Assembly: GCA_030065935.1 (NCBI GenBank)
Contig: JASJCP010000056.1
Location: 1-44,535 of the forward strand
Direction of reading: 5' to 3'
From: Xenococcaceae cyanobacterium MO_167.B27
Lineage (GTDB): Bacteria > Cyanobacteriota > Cyanobacteriia > Cyanobacteriales > Xenococcaceae
Length of the DNA stretch: 44,535 nt
Part shown: piece by piece, positions 7,641 to 16,478 of the stretch
Numbering within the stretch: position 1 is the first letter of the stretch
Layout of the letters: the number at the start of each line of letters is the position of its first letter
Program-made: the position numbers and the translations under genes
The notes under the pieces: generated by a model
Seen by the model: the letters and a program-made list of their open reading frames with translations, nothing else
Told to the model about the DNA's origin: nothing
Database searches by the model: none

Positions 7641-8924
7641 CTATTCTTTAATGGGATAGAAAACAAAAGCCCAAGCTGCTGCTAGAGCAAAAAGTCCCGC
7701 TACAGAAAATGCGATCTGCACTCCCCAAGGCTGTGCTGGGGTTTTTCCCAACATCAAAATTATTCCTGCCAAGAAAACTCCCATTCCTTGACTCATGTTT
7801 TGCAATAAACCTCTAGTGCCAAAAAATATGGCTTCTCGTCTGACTCCGAAATTGCGTTCATCGCGATCGATTACGTCGGGTAACATGGCATTGGGCAAAA
7901 TAAAAAAACTGGATGAGCCTAAATTGCCAAACAGTAGCAACAACAACCAAGGGGTTAAAGCTTTTCCGACTACAAGAGGTAAAATTCCTACGATTATAAG
8001 TCCGCAGCCTAGCCATAACATCGCCCATTGGAAAGCTCGCCTTTTTCCCCAGCGTTTGGCTAGAGGAATCACTACCATAAAACCCATAACCCCGCTTCCT
8101 AGGATGATCCCGTTGACTACCGTGCCAAAACTAACATCTTTGCCCAAAAGAGCTACTGCCAAAAATGCAGGACAAGCTGCAACAATGCTCATAGCAATTC
8201 CTGCAGAGCTAAAACCTGCTACGTAGCTTCTAAAAGATTGATTTTGTAATGTCGAGCGCAGAGATTTCCAAAAAGTTGAAGACTCAATCTTAGAGGGAAC
8301 AATCTCTTCTTTCAGAATCAAAGGCATTGACAAAGCAATAAAACTAATGACTCCTAGGGTCATAGCCATTCCTTGAAAGCCATATTTGTCAACCAATAAG
8401 GGAGAACCAATACCGCCAATTGACGCTCCTAGCATACTAAAAATTGCCATTAAACTAGAGAGAGTTACTCTTTGTTCTGGTGTCTGAGTCAGAGAAGGCA
8501 GCCAAGCCAGATAAGAGACTTGATATATGGCGATCGCCAGATTTAACAGGCAAAGTAAGACAATTAAATAAACTGTATTTTCGACTTTGCTATAGTTTAC
8601 AGGTGGGGTAAGTAAGAAAAAAAAGCTAACTACCAATGGCAATATAGCCATTGCCAAAAAAGGTCTGCGTCTTCCCCAGGGACTCCAATAGCGATCAGAG
8701 ATATGACCGATAATTGGCTGACTAATTGCCCCACCAAGTCGGCTAACTAACATTACAGTACCAACTAGCGCAGATGGAACTAAGAATGGCAAATTATTGG
8801 GATTGGGAATTCCAGGATCGTAACGATAGATTAGCATTGTTAATACTGCATTATTAATTGACAATAGCCCCATAATTCCCGTGATATAAGGCAGCCATTT
8901 GAATAATAGTCGGGGCATAAACAT
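7641..8924 (-). CDS. MFS transporter, GPH/sugar-cation symporter-like
   Basis: A 427-residue, strongly hydrophobic protein with about 12 predicted membrane segments. A conserved cytoplasmic loop reads GHISDRYWSPWGRRRPF, the D-R-x-G-R-R type motif of the major facilitator superfamily, with the long first loop seen in the GPH (glycoside-pentoside-hexuronide) branch. It lies between the two CylK-type genes, 65 bases after one and 50 before the other, all on the same strand, so it probably belongs to the cluster. A role in export of the cluster product or uptake of a precursor is inferred from position; substrate and direction cannot be read from the sequence. Confidence 0.8.
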   Translation of the reverse strand: MFMPRLLFKWLPYITGIMGLLSINNAVLTMLIYRYDPGIPNPNNLPFLVPSALVGTVMLVSRLGGAISQPIIGHISDRYWSPWGRRRPFLAMAILPLVVSFFFLLTPPVNYSKVENTVYLIVLLCLLNLAIAIYQVSYLAWLPSLTQTPEQRVTLSSLMAIFSMLGASIGGIGSPLLVDKYGFQGMAMTLGVISFIALSMPLILKEEIVPSKIESSTFWKSLRSTLQNQSFRSYVAGFSSAGIAMSIVAACPAFLAVALLGKDVSFGTVVNGIILGSGVMGFMVVIPLAKRWGKRRAFQWAMLWLGCGLIIVGILPLVVGKALTPWLLLLLFGNLGSSSFFILPNAMLPDVIDRDERNFGVRREAIFFGTRGLLQNMSQGMGVFLAGIILMLGKTPAQPWGVQIAFSVAGLFALAAAWAFVFYPIKE

Positions 8925-8989
8925 TACTTGGATGATGAAAATAATTAAAAAACGATTGAACCTCTAAATCTAGTAATGGCTTTGTGTGA

Positions 8990-11023
8990 CTATAATTCTT
9001 CGCCACTCCCCTCAAAAGAATCACTACTGGGGGAATCAAACTCTAGTAGAGTTCCATCTGTTGCCGAAAACCTGCCTATCCAAGCATCATAAGAGCCAGC
9101 GTTAGTAGAGCCTAAAGAACCTTCAGTAACTCCTGTCACAAAGACATTGTCTCCACTGACACTAACTTCATAAGCATTATCAAGCTCAGAACTACCAAAT
9201 TGTTGAATCCATAGTTGATTGCCATCACTGTCATACTTAGCGACCCACGCATCATAAGACCCCGCATTGCCTTCACCTGTTAAGTCGCCATCGGTATATC
9301 CTGTCAGATAATAATTACCCAACTCATCAACATCAATACCTAAAGCTGCATCATCTCCTGTTGTGCCAAACTGATCGATCCACAGTTGATTGCCATCACT
9401 ATCATATTTAGCTAACCAAATGTCATAAGAGCCAGCATTACTTCCTTCTAAGCTACCAAGAGTCCATCCTGTAATGTAAATATCATCATTAAGATCTGTA
9501 GCAACATCCCACGACCAATCAAAAGTATTAGTACCAAATTGTTCGATCCACTCCTGGTTGCCATCAGTATCATATTTAGCTAACCAAATGTCATAAGTAA
9601 CTTCGCCATCAGGATTCAAGTTATTAGGACCACCTAAATTTCCTCTTGTCCATCCTGTGGTGTAGATATTATCTTCACTGTCAATGTCTAAACCAAAAGT
9701 TTCATCTCCTTCATTAGTGCCAAATTGTTCGATCCACAATTGATTGCCATTGCCATCATATTTAGCAATCCAAGCATCAGCACTAGGAGGAATCTCTGTA
9801 TCTGCATTGATTCCTCCTAAGTCGTCATTGGTATAACCTGCTATGAGCACATTACCAGAGCTATCAACTCTAGGATCGACAAATGGATTATCATTACCAG
9901 GACTACCAAATTGAATTTGCCATTGTCTGCTTCCTCTTCGATTATATTTGCTCAAAACAACATCATTGCCTATTCCTGCGTTAGCCCCTGCTAGTCTGCC
10001 ATTAGTTCGTGACAGCAAATAAATATTACCCGCAGTATCAGTGTCGATACCATAAGAATTATCAATGACTGTAGTTCCAATTTGTCTAGTCCACTGTTCT
10101 GTGCCTTGGCTATTGTATCTAGTAAAAAAACCATCCATAGCACCGCGATTGCGTCTTCCGAGATTACCACTAGTATATCCTGCTACTAAAACTGAGTTAG
10201 AGCGATCCTTGCTATTAGCGATGGTAAAAGATAAGTCAATCCCAGCAGTTCCGAATTGTTTGATTAAGCTTAAAACAGGCTCTCCAGAGGAGCCATTCTT
10301 AAATTGAAAGTAATCAGCATCGAGATTTAATCCACCAACGTTGTTGAGACTGCCAATTAGTTCGTCATTGGTTTCTCCCCTTAAAAATATTGCTGTTCCG
10401 GTTTCCCCTTCTCCCAGTTCGGCAAAATCAACCAGGGTATAATCTTCGGGACTGCCATGAAGTTGAATGACATCTTCATTGGGATTAAAATCAACGATGA
10501 TGGCTACATCATTATCGCCAGTGGTACTGTCATCACCATCATCATAATAAGCTTTTCTGCGATCGCCCAAGATAAATCGATCACTTTCACTTCCTCCACT
10601 AAATATATCTGTTTCTCCTAGACCCGGTAGATCTAGTTGTGGATTCACAGCCAGAATTACATCATTTCCTTCGCGACCTAATATAAGATCTGTTCCTGTA
10701 CTGCCAACTTGGAAGGCATCGCTTGCAGGAGTACCAGCTACAGTCAGATCGTTGATAAAAGCAATTAGAGTATCTAGAACATCATCTGGTATTGGTATGT
10801 CCAATGGTTCTTCTACGATCTCTTCTACGATCTCTTCAACAGCTTGTTCTTGTTCTGCTGCGGTGGAGTCGCTGCTATCGAAAGTTTCGATGAATGCTTC
10901 TGTGGCATCGGTGGGTGTTAAAGAAGATTCATCTACTAATAAATCAGTCGCAATTTCATCGACAGTTGGTTCTCCTTCAACAATTAGATTATTATCAATA
11001 GCTTCTATAAATTCTTCATTCAT
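8990..11023 (-). CDS. CylK-type alkylating enzyme (single module)
   Basis: The 677 residues divide into an acidic N-terminal leader (1-95, rich in E and D, including EEIVEEIVEEP), an RTX-like calcium segment (GREGNDVILAVNP, about 116-128), an ILGDRRKAYYDD motif (151-162), and seven SBBP blades from about 252 to 660. Seven blades and total length fit CylK, which forms carbon-carbon bonds between resorcinol rings and secondary alkyl chlorides. I recall that an arginine of the CylK N-domain (Arg105) and a propeller tyrosine help chloride leave. Arg155 or Arg156 is the candidate counterpart, unverified without alignment. The gene has its own possible promoter in a 312-base gap after the second sulfotransferase. 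The link to CylK rests on architecture and neighbours. Confidence 0.75.
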   Translation of the reverse strand: MNEEFIEAIDNNLIVEGEPTVDEIATDLLVDESSLTPTDATEAFIETFDSSDSTAAEQEQAVEEIVEEIVEEPLDIPIPDDVLDTLIAFINDLTVAGTPASDAFQVGSTGTDLILGREGNDVILAVNPQLDLPGLGETDIFSGGSESDRFILGDRRKAYYDDGDDSTTGDNDVAIIVDFNPNEDVIQLHGSPEDYTLVDFAELGEGETGTAIFLRGETNDELIGSLNNVGGLNLDADYFQFKNGSSGEPVLSLIKQFGTAGIDLSFTIANSKDRSNSVLVAGYTSGNLGRRNRGAMDGFFTRYNSQGTEQWTRQIGTTVIDNSYGIDTDTAGNIYLLSRTNGRLAGANAGIGNDVVLSKYNRRGSRQWQIQFGSPGNDNPFVDPRVDSSGNVLIAGYTNDDLGGINADTEIPPSADAWIAKYDGNGNQLWIEQFGTNEGDETFGLDIDSEDNIYTTGWTRGNLGGPNNLNPDGEVTYDIWLAKYDTDGNQEWIEQFGTNTFDWSWDVATDLNDDIYITGWTLGSLEGSNAGSYDIWLAKYDSDGNQLWIDQFGTTGDDAALGIDVDELGNYYLTGYTDGDLTGEGNAGSYDAWVAKYDSDGNQLWIQQFGSSELDNAYEVSVSGDNVFVTGVTEGSLGSTNAGSYDAWIGRFSATDGTLLEFDSPSSDSFEGSGEEL

Positions 11024-11063
11024 TTTTGTTATTTGATTATTTAGGTTTTTCCCTTGTTAAGAT

Positions 11064-11092
11064 ATCATATTTTTCGTGATTTAGCAATACAA
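11064..11092 (-). promoter_or_regulatory. Possible promoter of the single-module CylK-type gene
   Basis: On the minus strand TTGTAT (11087-11092) and TATGAT (11064-11069) are separated by 17 bases, about 40 bases before the start codon. The -10 matches consensus at 5 of 6 positions; the -35 is poor (3 of 6). It is supported mainly by its place after a terminator-like hairpin. Confidence 0.3.
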
Positions 11093-11135
11093 AATATCCC
11101 TTTATTTTCCTAATCAATAGTTGTTTTAAACCCAT

Positions 11136-11161
11136 AAAAAATCCTTCCTTTATAAAAGGAA
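11136..11161 (-). terminator. Possible weak terminator after the second sulfotransferase
   Basis: On the minus strand TTCCTTT and AAAGGAA flank a 3-base loop (11145-11161), followed after GGA by six T residues. The stem is AT-rich, so termination would be partial. It would separate the biosynthetic operon from the CylK-type genes. Confidence 0.35.
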
Positions 11162-11200
11162 TAAGTGTTATTTTTAGGTTTTAATATTGCTTGATATAGC

Positions 11201-11234
11201 GTTGATTGAATCAGTGACGCACAATTCAATCAAC
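11201..11234. repeat. 11-bp inverted repeat
   Basis: GTTGATTGAAT (11201-11211) is repeated inverted at 11224-11234 around a 12-base loop, in the gap between the second sulfotransferase and the CylK-type gene. There is no T-tract, so an operator or RNA hairpin is as likely as a terminator. The rest of this 312-base gap holds nothing I recognise. Confidence 0.45.
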
Positions 11235-11335
11235 AATCAACTATGAACAATGGTGTGCTATTCACTCTCGTTTTACCAGGGAGCTTCAAAACCAAATAGA
11301 AAATTTATTGAATTGACAAATTAGACTGCATACAT

Positions 11336-12448
11336 CTATATAGATTGAGTTTTATTAAAGCCATATTCTTCAAAAACAAAGGCAAAGTCCTTAGTTATTT
11401 GTTCTTGACTTAAGGAAAATTCTTCTAATTTAATTAATTGATGTTTGCGTTGATAATCTTTTTGAGTTCGATCTTTTTGTTGAACAGTTTGTTTCAATTG
11501 ATCACTAGGTTCTATTCCTGTGAAATTTACTATTTCAGTAAAAGTTTTTTTTAAGTCCGAGCGCAATTTATCATAGCGGACGATCATTACTTTATCTGAA
11601 TCAATTTCCTGATTTTTTTGCAGGTCATAGAAATAACGATAAAGATCTATATTGTATCTGTATCTTCGGTCTATATATCGTTGCAATTTATCTGGAGGAA
11701 TATTTTTTACTCCTAATTGTAAGTCAAGTAAAAACCATAAAACTGAAAGATGAGAAGGAATTGTCTCATGGGGGGAACGGACTAAATAAATAAATTTAGC
11801 GTCGGGAAAAGTCTCTAGAATAGTTTTGATCCGATGTACGGATTGTAGGGTTTGCAAAATTACTTGCTGTTTACCCGTATAGTATATTTGCCGTTGCAAA
11901 CAACGTTTAAAAAAATTAATTGAATTGCGACGACGAGACAATGGTTGAAGATCGTGAAAGCGAAATTCAGGGTTTTCTTGGTCATCAAATCCTAAAGGCG
12001 ATCTCGCCCAGACAAATTGGGTATCGAGTTTGTGAAAAAATAACAGTTCTTCTTCTTCGATCTTATCTAAGGCAACTCCATGTCCAACTCGATCTGGTAT
12101 GAGGGAAGATTTATTTTTTTTGATTAAGTAATTAATGAAGGGTTTAACCAAAACACGAGCGGTGAGGGAGGGAAAGAGAATATGCCAGGTTTGAAAAGCA
12201 ACAAATTCATCTGTCTGTGTCAGTAATTTATGGAGAAAGGTGTTACCACTTCGGGGGTGTCCGATAATAAATATTGGCTTTTTAACCTGAATTTTGCGAT
12301 ATTGAGGAAAAAATATCCGGTCTAAAAATAAAGTAAAGTGAGTAAAAGCCATAAAAATCGGCATAAATAATGCCCAACGCCAGAAAATAGCACCCAAACC
12401 AAATGTTTTCCAGGCTGATACGACGATACGATAATAAACTTGCAGCAT
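11336..12448 (-). CDS. Membrane-anchored PAPS-dependent sulfotransferase (copy 2)
   Basis: The 370 residues start with a hydrophobic anchor (about 13-45), followed by the 5'-phosphosulfate loop IIGHPRSGNTFLHKL (61-75) and a 3'-phosphate site in KFIYLVRSPHETIPSHL. Both PAPS-binding motifs are intact. It would transfer sulfate from PAPS to a hydroxyl group of a lipid-like substrate at the membrane. It is a clear paralogue of the gene at 14216-15340, with the same anchor, length and motif order. The FAD hydroxylase lies between the two copies, so both may act on hydroxyls made by that enzyme (inference). It lies 29 bases after the hydroxylase stop. A decarboxylative role like the curacin sulfotransferase is conceivable but no matching thioesterase pair is adjacent. 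Confidence 0.85.
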   Translation of the reverse strand: MLQVYYRIVVSAWKTFGLGAIFWRWALFMPIFMAFTHFTLFLDRIFFPQYRKIQVKKPIFIIGHPRSGNTFLHKLLTQTDEFVAFQTWHILFPSLTARVLVKPFINYLIKKNKSSLIPDRVGHGVALDKIEEEELLFFHKLDTQFVWARSPLGFDDQENPEFRFHDLQPLSRRRNSINFFKRCLQRQIYYTGKQQVILQTLQSVHRIKTILETFPDAKFIYLVRSPHETIPSHLSVLWFLLDLQLGVKNIPPDKLQRYIDRRYRYNIDLYRYFYDLQKNQEIDSDKVMIVRYDKLRSDLKKTFTEIVNFTGIEPSDQLKQTVQQKDRTQKDYQRKHQLIKLEEFSLSQEQITKDFAFVFEEYGFNKTQSI

Positions 12449-12470
12449 ATTTCACCATCTTCTAATTTTG

Positions 12471-12491
12471 TTAGTGGTTAGTGGTTAGTAG
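12471..12491. repeat. Heptameric STRR repeat at the hydroxylase stop codon
   Basis: Three heptads (TTAGTGG, TTAGTGG, TTAGTAG) occupy 12471-12491. The hydroxylase stop (12478-12480) and its last residues (PTNH) are encoded by the repeat. The same heptad family recurs at 32341-32380 (complementary strand) and 35607-35641. Confidence 0.8.
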
Positions 12492-14163
12492 GGGCTAACT
12501 GCTGTTCCCCCTTATCATAGTTAGTTGATAATTGATAATTGATTGCTAGGCGACGATCGCCGATTAATAAAGACCTTAACTGGGTTACTATGGAGTTGAG
12601 GGAGTTGCGATCGCCAACGCCGAAAACATATCGGTCTGGACGAATGATTACTATCTCTTTTTGTTGCTTTGCCAACCAGTCAGTAATTTGATTGCTGATA
12701 TCTTCAATAAATTCAATCTCATCAGTGAACTTGGTTATGCGATCGCCCGCTCCAGCAGGAACAACACAAACAAACTTAGTGGATAAACTGGATAAAAAAG
12801 CCTTAGATTCAGGGGTAATGACATCCAACCAATTGTTATTGAGTCCCAAGATAGCAAAACCAGTTCCTAAGACGCGATCTAGTAAAACTAACTCTCCTGT
12901 ATAAGTAAGTACTTGGGGCTGAATAAACATTTGTCCTGCCACTGATTGCTGTTTGCCGTCAGCAGAACTAGCTAAAATACCCTGTTTCAAAGGTGGCATA
13001 TCCGACCCCAGGTTTTGAAATTTGGTTTTGCTGGTAAAACCTTGCACAATCCGCAGCATCGTATCCCGTACCAGGGCAAAAATGGGATTGCGAGTCTTAA
13101 AAATTTTAAATGCTCGTGTTGCTAGTTTGACAATTTCTTGAACGTGGGGCAAACGTTCGGTTTTATAAGTATCTAAAAGCTTGTCTGGTGCTAGACCCCG
13201 CAAAACTAAATCCAGTTTCCAGCAGAGATTTTGAGCATCTCGGATACCAGAACACATACCTTGACCCAAAATGGGGGGCATTTGGTGGGCAGCATCACCG
13301 ACAATAAAAATGCGCTCGTTACGCCATTGCAGAGCGATTAGGGAATGAAAATGATAAACTACAGCACGAATAACCTTGAGCTTGTTGGGATCGATCCAAT
13401 AGGTAGAGAGTAATTCTCGTACCTTTTCTGTCCGCTCCATCTCTTCTTTTATTTCATTCTTGTCTAAAACAAATTCCCAACGGCGATGATTGTTAGTTGA
13501 GTGGACAAACACCCCTGGTCTTCTAGTGTCGCAAAGCTGTTGTACTTTACTGGGAAGGTTTACTTTTTCCGTTAATAAAGTATCAACTACCAGTTGTCTT
13601 TGATGAAAACCAAAATCATGCAGCTTAATTCCTGCTAGTTGCCGAGTTGTACTCCGCGCGCCATCACAACCCAAAACATATTTTACCCGAACTTGGTAAG
13701 TGCGATCGCACCCTCTCTCGCGAAGGTCAACAGTAACGCCCTCTTGGTCTTGAAAAATACCCTCAACAGTATGCCCTAGATGCACCCTTACACAGTCAAA
13801 GCGGTTGACTCCTTCTCTGAGCTTAGTTTCTAGATCTGGTTGATAAAAAACATAGTTGGGTGAAAAACCATGAGTGAGGCAAGTTTTACTTAATTCAATC
13901 TCGAACAATACCTGATGGGATCTATTTAAAAACTCAACTCCATCAACAGGAGTCGCAACAGATTCGATCTGTTTGTATAGACCGATCTGTTGAAAGATAC
14001 GCATAATTTCGTGGTTAAATCCAATCGCACGGGGCAAATGATAGACATCGGTTTCGCGCTCGAAAACAACAGTTTTGATTCCGTATGTTCCCAACAAATT
14101 TGCTGCAATTACTCCGACTGGACCATAGCCAACAATAGCCACATCAAAAACTAGATGGTTCAT
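12478..14163 (-). CDS. FAD-dependent aromatic hydroxylase (MhpA/SrsC-like)
   Basis: The 561-residue protein carries the three marks of class A flavoprotein hydroxylases: the dinucleotide motif VAIVGYGPVGVIAANLL near the N-terminus, the DG motif in YVLGCDGARSTTRQLAG, and the GD motif in IFIVGDAAHQMPPILGQGM. A C-terminal thioredoxin-like region is typical of phenol hydroxylase and MhpA relatives. It should insert a hydroxyl group next to a phenol using NADPH and O2. In Streptomyces griseus SrsC, a similar flavoprotein, hydroxylates the methylated alkylresorcinol made by SrsA and SrsB; counterparts of all three occur in this cluster. It starts 52 bases after one sulfotransferase and ends 29 before the other. 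Confidence 0.88.
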   Translation of the reverse strand: MNHLVFDVAIVGYGPVGVIAANLLGTYGIKTVVFERETDVYHLPRAIGFNHEIMRIFQQIGLYKQIESVATPVDGVEFLNRSHQVLFEIELSKTCLTHGFSPNYVFYQPDLETKLREGVNRFDCVRVHLGHTVEGIFQDQEGVTVDLRERGCDRTYQVRVKYVLGCDGARSTTRQLAGIKLHDFGFHQRQLVVDTLLTEKVNLPSKVQQLCDTRRPGVFVHSTNNHRRWEFVLDKNEIKEEMERTEKVRELLSTYWIDPNKLKVIRAVVYHFHSLIALQWRNERIFIVGDAAHQMPPILGQGMCSGIRDAQNLCWKLDLVLRGLAPDKLLDTYKTERLPHVQEIVKLATRAFKIFKTRNPIFALVRDTMLRIVQGFTSKTKFQNLGSDMPPLKQGILASSADGKQQSVAGQMFIQPQVLTYTGELVLLDRVLGTGFAILGLNNNWLDVITPESKAFLSSLSTKFVCVVPAGAGDRITKFTDEIEFIEDISNQITDWLAKQQKEIVIIRPDRYVFGVGDRNSLNSIVTQLRSLLIGDRRLAINYQLSTNYDKGEQQLAPTNH

Positions 14164-14215
14164 ATATTTGATACTCCTCTCGTTTTATGGGAAATGCTCG
14201 GAATTGGTTTAAAGT

Positions 14216-15340
14216 TTAAACAGTTACATTGGGTTGCGGATTTTGAGCGAAGTTATACTCCTCAAAAACAAAGTCAAAATCTTGAGCTATTTGCTTTTTA
14301 CTTAACCCAAATTGTTGTAGGTCGATAATTTTATGTTTGCGTTGATATTGTTTTTGTTTCTCAGCTTGTTTTTTAAGGACTTGTCGCAATTCATTGCTTG
14401 GTTTAATTCCCGTAAAGTCCTCTATTTGAGCAAAACTTTTCGCTAAGTCCGAGCAGAGTAGATCGTATGACAATACCATTATGTTTTCTGGAGGAATTTC
14501 GGCTTTTTGTTGTAGTTCATAAAAATAGCGATAAAGTTCAATATCGTAGCGATACCTACGCTCAAAATAACGTTTTAATTGATTTTCGGGAATATTATTG
14601 AGTCTTTTTTGATTTTTAAAAGTGTTGTACTCAAGAGTGAGATGAGAAGGGATAGTTTCCTGGGGAGAACGTACCAAATAAATAAATTTAGCATCGGGAA
14701 AAGTTTCTAATAGGGTTTTAATGCGACAGGTAGAAAAATGAATGTGGGCAATTACTTGTTCTTTTTTGGTGTAATAAATTTGGCGTTTTAAACATTCTTG
14801 GAAGAACTTGACTGAGCTATAACGGCGGGAATCTGGCTGTTGATCGTATAAGCGGAGTTCGGGATAGTCGCGATCGTCCAAACCTAATGGTGATAACAAT
14901 AGTAGGAATTGGGTATCGAGTTTATGGATAAATAAAAATTCATCATGTTCGACTCGATCTAAATAAAGCCCATGACCACTTTCTTCAGGCATAATTTCAG
15001 TTAAATTATGGCGAATTAGATAATTAATAATCGGTTTAACTAAAACTCTCGCTGTTAGAGCAGGAAAAAATATTTGCCAAGTTTTAAAGGAGACGAAATC
15101 ATCTGTTTGTGTGAGTAAGTTATGTAAAAAACTTGTACCACTGCGAGGATTCCCAATAATAAATACGGGATTTTTAACTTGAATTTTTTGGTATTGAGGA
15201 AAAAATATTTTGTCTAAAAAAAGAGTGAAATGGGTAAATAATAAGAACAGGGGCAAGAACAACAACCAACGCCAAAAAATTAGCCCCAATCCAAATGTTT
15301 TCCAAGCTGAAATCAGAATGCGATAGTAAACCTGTAACAT
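14216..15340 (-). CDS. Membrane-anchored PAPS-dependent sulfotransferase (copy 1)
   Basis: This 374-residue protein is paralogous to the 370-residue enzyme at 11336-12448. It has the hydrophobic N-terminal anchor (FWRWLLFLPLFLLFTHF), the phosphosulfate loop IIGNPRSGTSFLHNLL, and the 3'-phosphate site KFIYLVRSPQETIPSHL. It starts only 6 bases after the TauE/SafE gene stop, so translation is probably coupled. The two copies differ in the middle region expected to contact the acceptor, which suggests different acceptor hydroxyls rather than simple redundancy (inference). A membrane location suits a long-chain phenolic or chlorinated lipid. Confidence 0.86.
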   Translation of the reverse strand: MLQVYYRILISAWKTFGLGLIFWRWLLFLPLFLLFTHFTLFLDKIFFPQYQKIQVKNPVFIIGNPRSGTSFLHNLLTQTDDFVSFKTWQIFFPALTARVLVKPIINYLIRHNLTEIMPEESGHGLYLDRVEHDEFLFIHKLDTQFLLLLSPLGLDDRDYPELRLYDQQPDSRRYSSVKFFQECLKRQIYYTKKEQVIAHIHFSTCRIKTLLETFPDAKFIYLVRSPQETIPSHLTLEYNTFKNQKRLNNIPENQLKRYFERRYRYDIELYRYFYELQQKAEIPPENIMVLSYDLLCSDLAKSFAQIEDFTGIKPSNELRQVLKKQAEKQKQYQRKHKIIDLQQFGLSKKQIAQDFDFVFEEYNFAQNPQPNVTV

Positions 15341-15346
15341 AATTGT

Positions 15347-16411
15347 TTATTTTAAAATTGTGATACTTTCCTTTTCTGAATCTTGTTGGATTTGGAAACG
15401 TACAATTTTTTTCTGGGATGGGCGTTGATTGCCTCCATAAATCATACTGAGAAATAAAACAGAACCTAGTAAAAAAGTAGCGATAGAAAAGAGAATTAGA
15501 TGGGTAGTTAGGGGCAAGATTAATAATGCTGCGCTAAATTGAATAATAATGGAAGTCAAAAGTAGGCGAACCACAAATATATTCGATCGCTTGGCAATAA
15601 ATCTCGCACCCATGGGCGCACCAATAACCACAACTGGTATCGATACCCACCAATAGTTCCAAGTGTCGCTCAATATAGGATTGGCACTGAACTGTAACCG
15701 CCACAAAAACCCGACAAGAGCATTACTAGCCATGAGTATAACTGAGGTAGGAGTGGCAACTTTTTCATCAATACGGAATGCTAAAACTAGTAGGGAAAAG
15801 GTGAGAATATCCAATCCACTTCCAGTAATCGCGCTAACTATACCGCCGATCGCGCCGACAGCAATTAAAATTAAGGCATCATGTTGTTTAAAGTCGGGGA
15901 TACGCTGCCACAGTCGTCTTTGGCGATCGCGATTCATCCAGAGTAATGCCACACCAAAGCTCAACCACAGAGAAACAAAAAACATTTTGGTTGCTACGGC
16001 TGGAAGATATGGTGCAATAACTTCCAGACCTAAAATGATGCCCAGCGCTCCTCCAAGTCCAGCAAAGATTAAAGCACGGGATTCGATAGGAATACGGTTT
16101 TGGAAAATTGCGATCGCAGCAGCCGTCATACCTACAGACTGAATCATCAGCGAAAAATCCCTGGCTACGGCTGGCTTAATATCAAATAGCAAGGTCATAA
16201 CGGGAAATGCCACTGCGCCACCCCCTTCGCTAGTAGAACCAGCAATAAACGAACCAACAGCCATAGTGACGGACATAAACCAGTTATCGAGGAATAAATT
16301 CCACCTGTTGCCCGATGTCATCAGCAGTAACCAAACCGTCCAAACTAGAACTGGTACTAAAATATTTTTCGTCTTGAGCATCAGTTTTAAACGATGCTGT
16401 AATAATTTCAT
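15347..16411 (-). CDS. TauE/SafE (TSUP) family transporter
   Basis: The 354-residue protein has about eight to nine membrane segments and the family motif region GSFIAGSTSEGGGAVAFPVMT after the first segments, then a second half-repeat with GGIVSAITGSGLDILTF. TSUP proteins move sulfite, sulfoacetate and related organosulfur anions. Its place 6 bases before a sulfotransferase and within a sulfotransferase-containing operon suggests a role in sulfur-anion supply or export of a sulfated or sulfonated product (inference). The last ~25 residues form a basic cytoplasmic tail. The substrate is not readable from the sequence. Confidence 0.87.
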   Translation of the reverse strand: MKLLQHRLKLMLKTKNILVPVLVWTVWLLLMTSGNRWNLFLDNWFMSVTMAVGSFIAGSTSEGGGAVAFPVMTLLFDIKPAVARDFSLMIQSVGMTAAAIAIFQNRIPIESRALIFAGLGGALGIILGLEVIAPYLPAVATKMFFVSLWLSFGVALLWMNRDRQRRLWQRIPDFKQHDALILIAVGAIGGIVSAITGSGLDILTFSLLVLAFRIDEKVATPTSVILMASNALVGFLWRLQFSANPILSDTWNYWWVSIPVVVIGAPMGARFIAKRSNIFVVRLLLTSIIIQFSAALLILPLTTHLILFSIATFLLGSVLFLSMIYGGNQRPSQKKIVRFQIQQDSEKESITILK

Positions 16412-16478
16412 AAGAGAAATTTCCGTTCAAAATTTACTAATTTTTGCCTTTCCAATAACAAGATCATCAAAATATGAG

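Noticed and set aside
3961-11023. Reading the two propeller proteins as RTX toxins or S-layer/adhesion proteins
   Set aside because: Only one RTX-like stretch per module and no secretion signal; seven blades, the N-domain and the halogenase context fit CylK-type enzymes better. This remains the main alternative if alignment fails.
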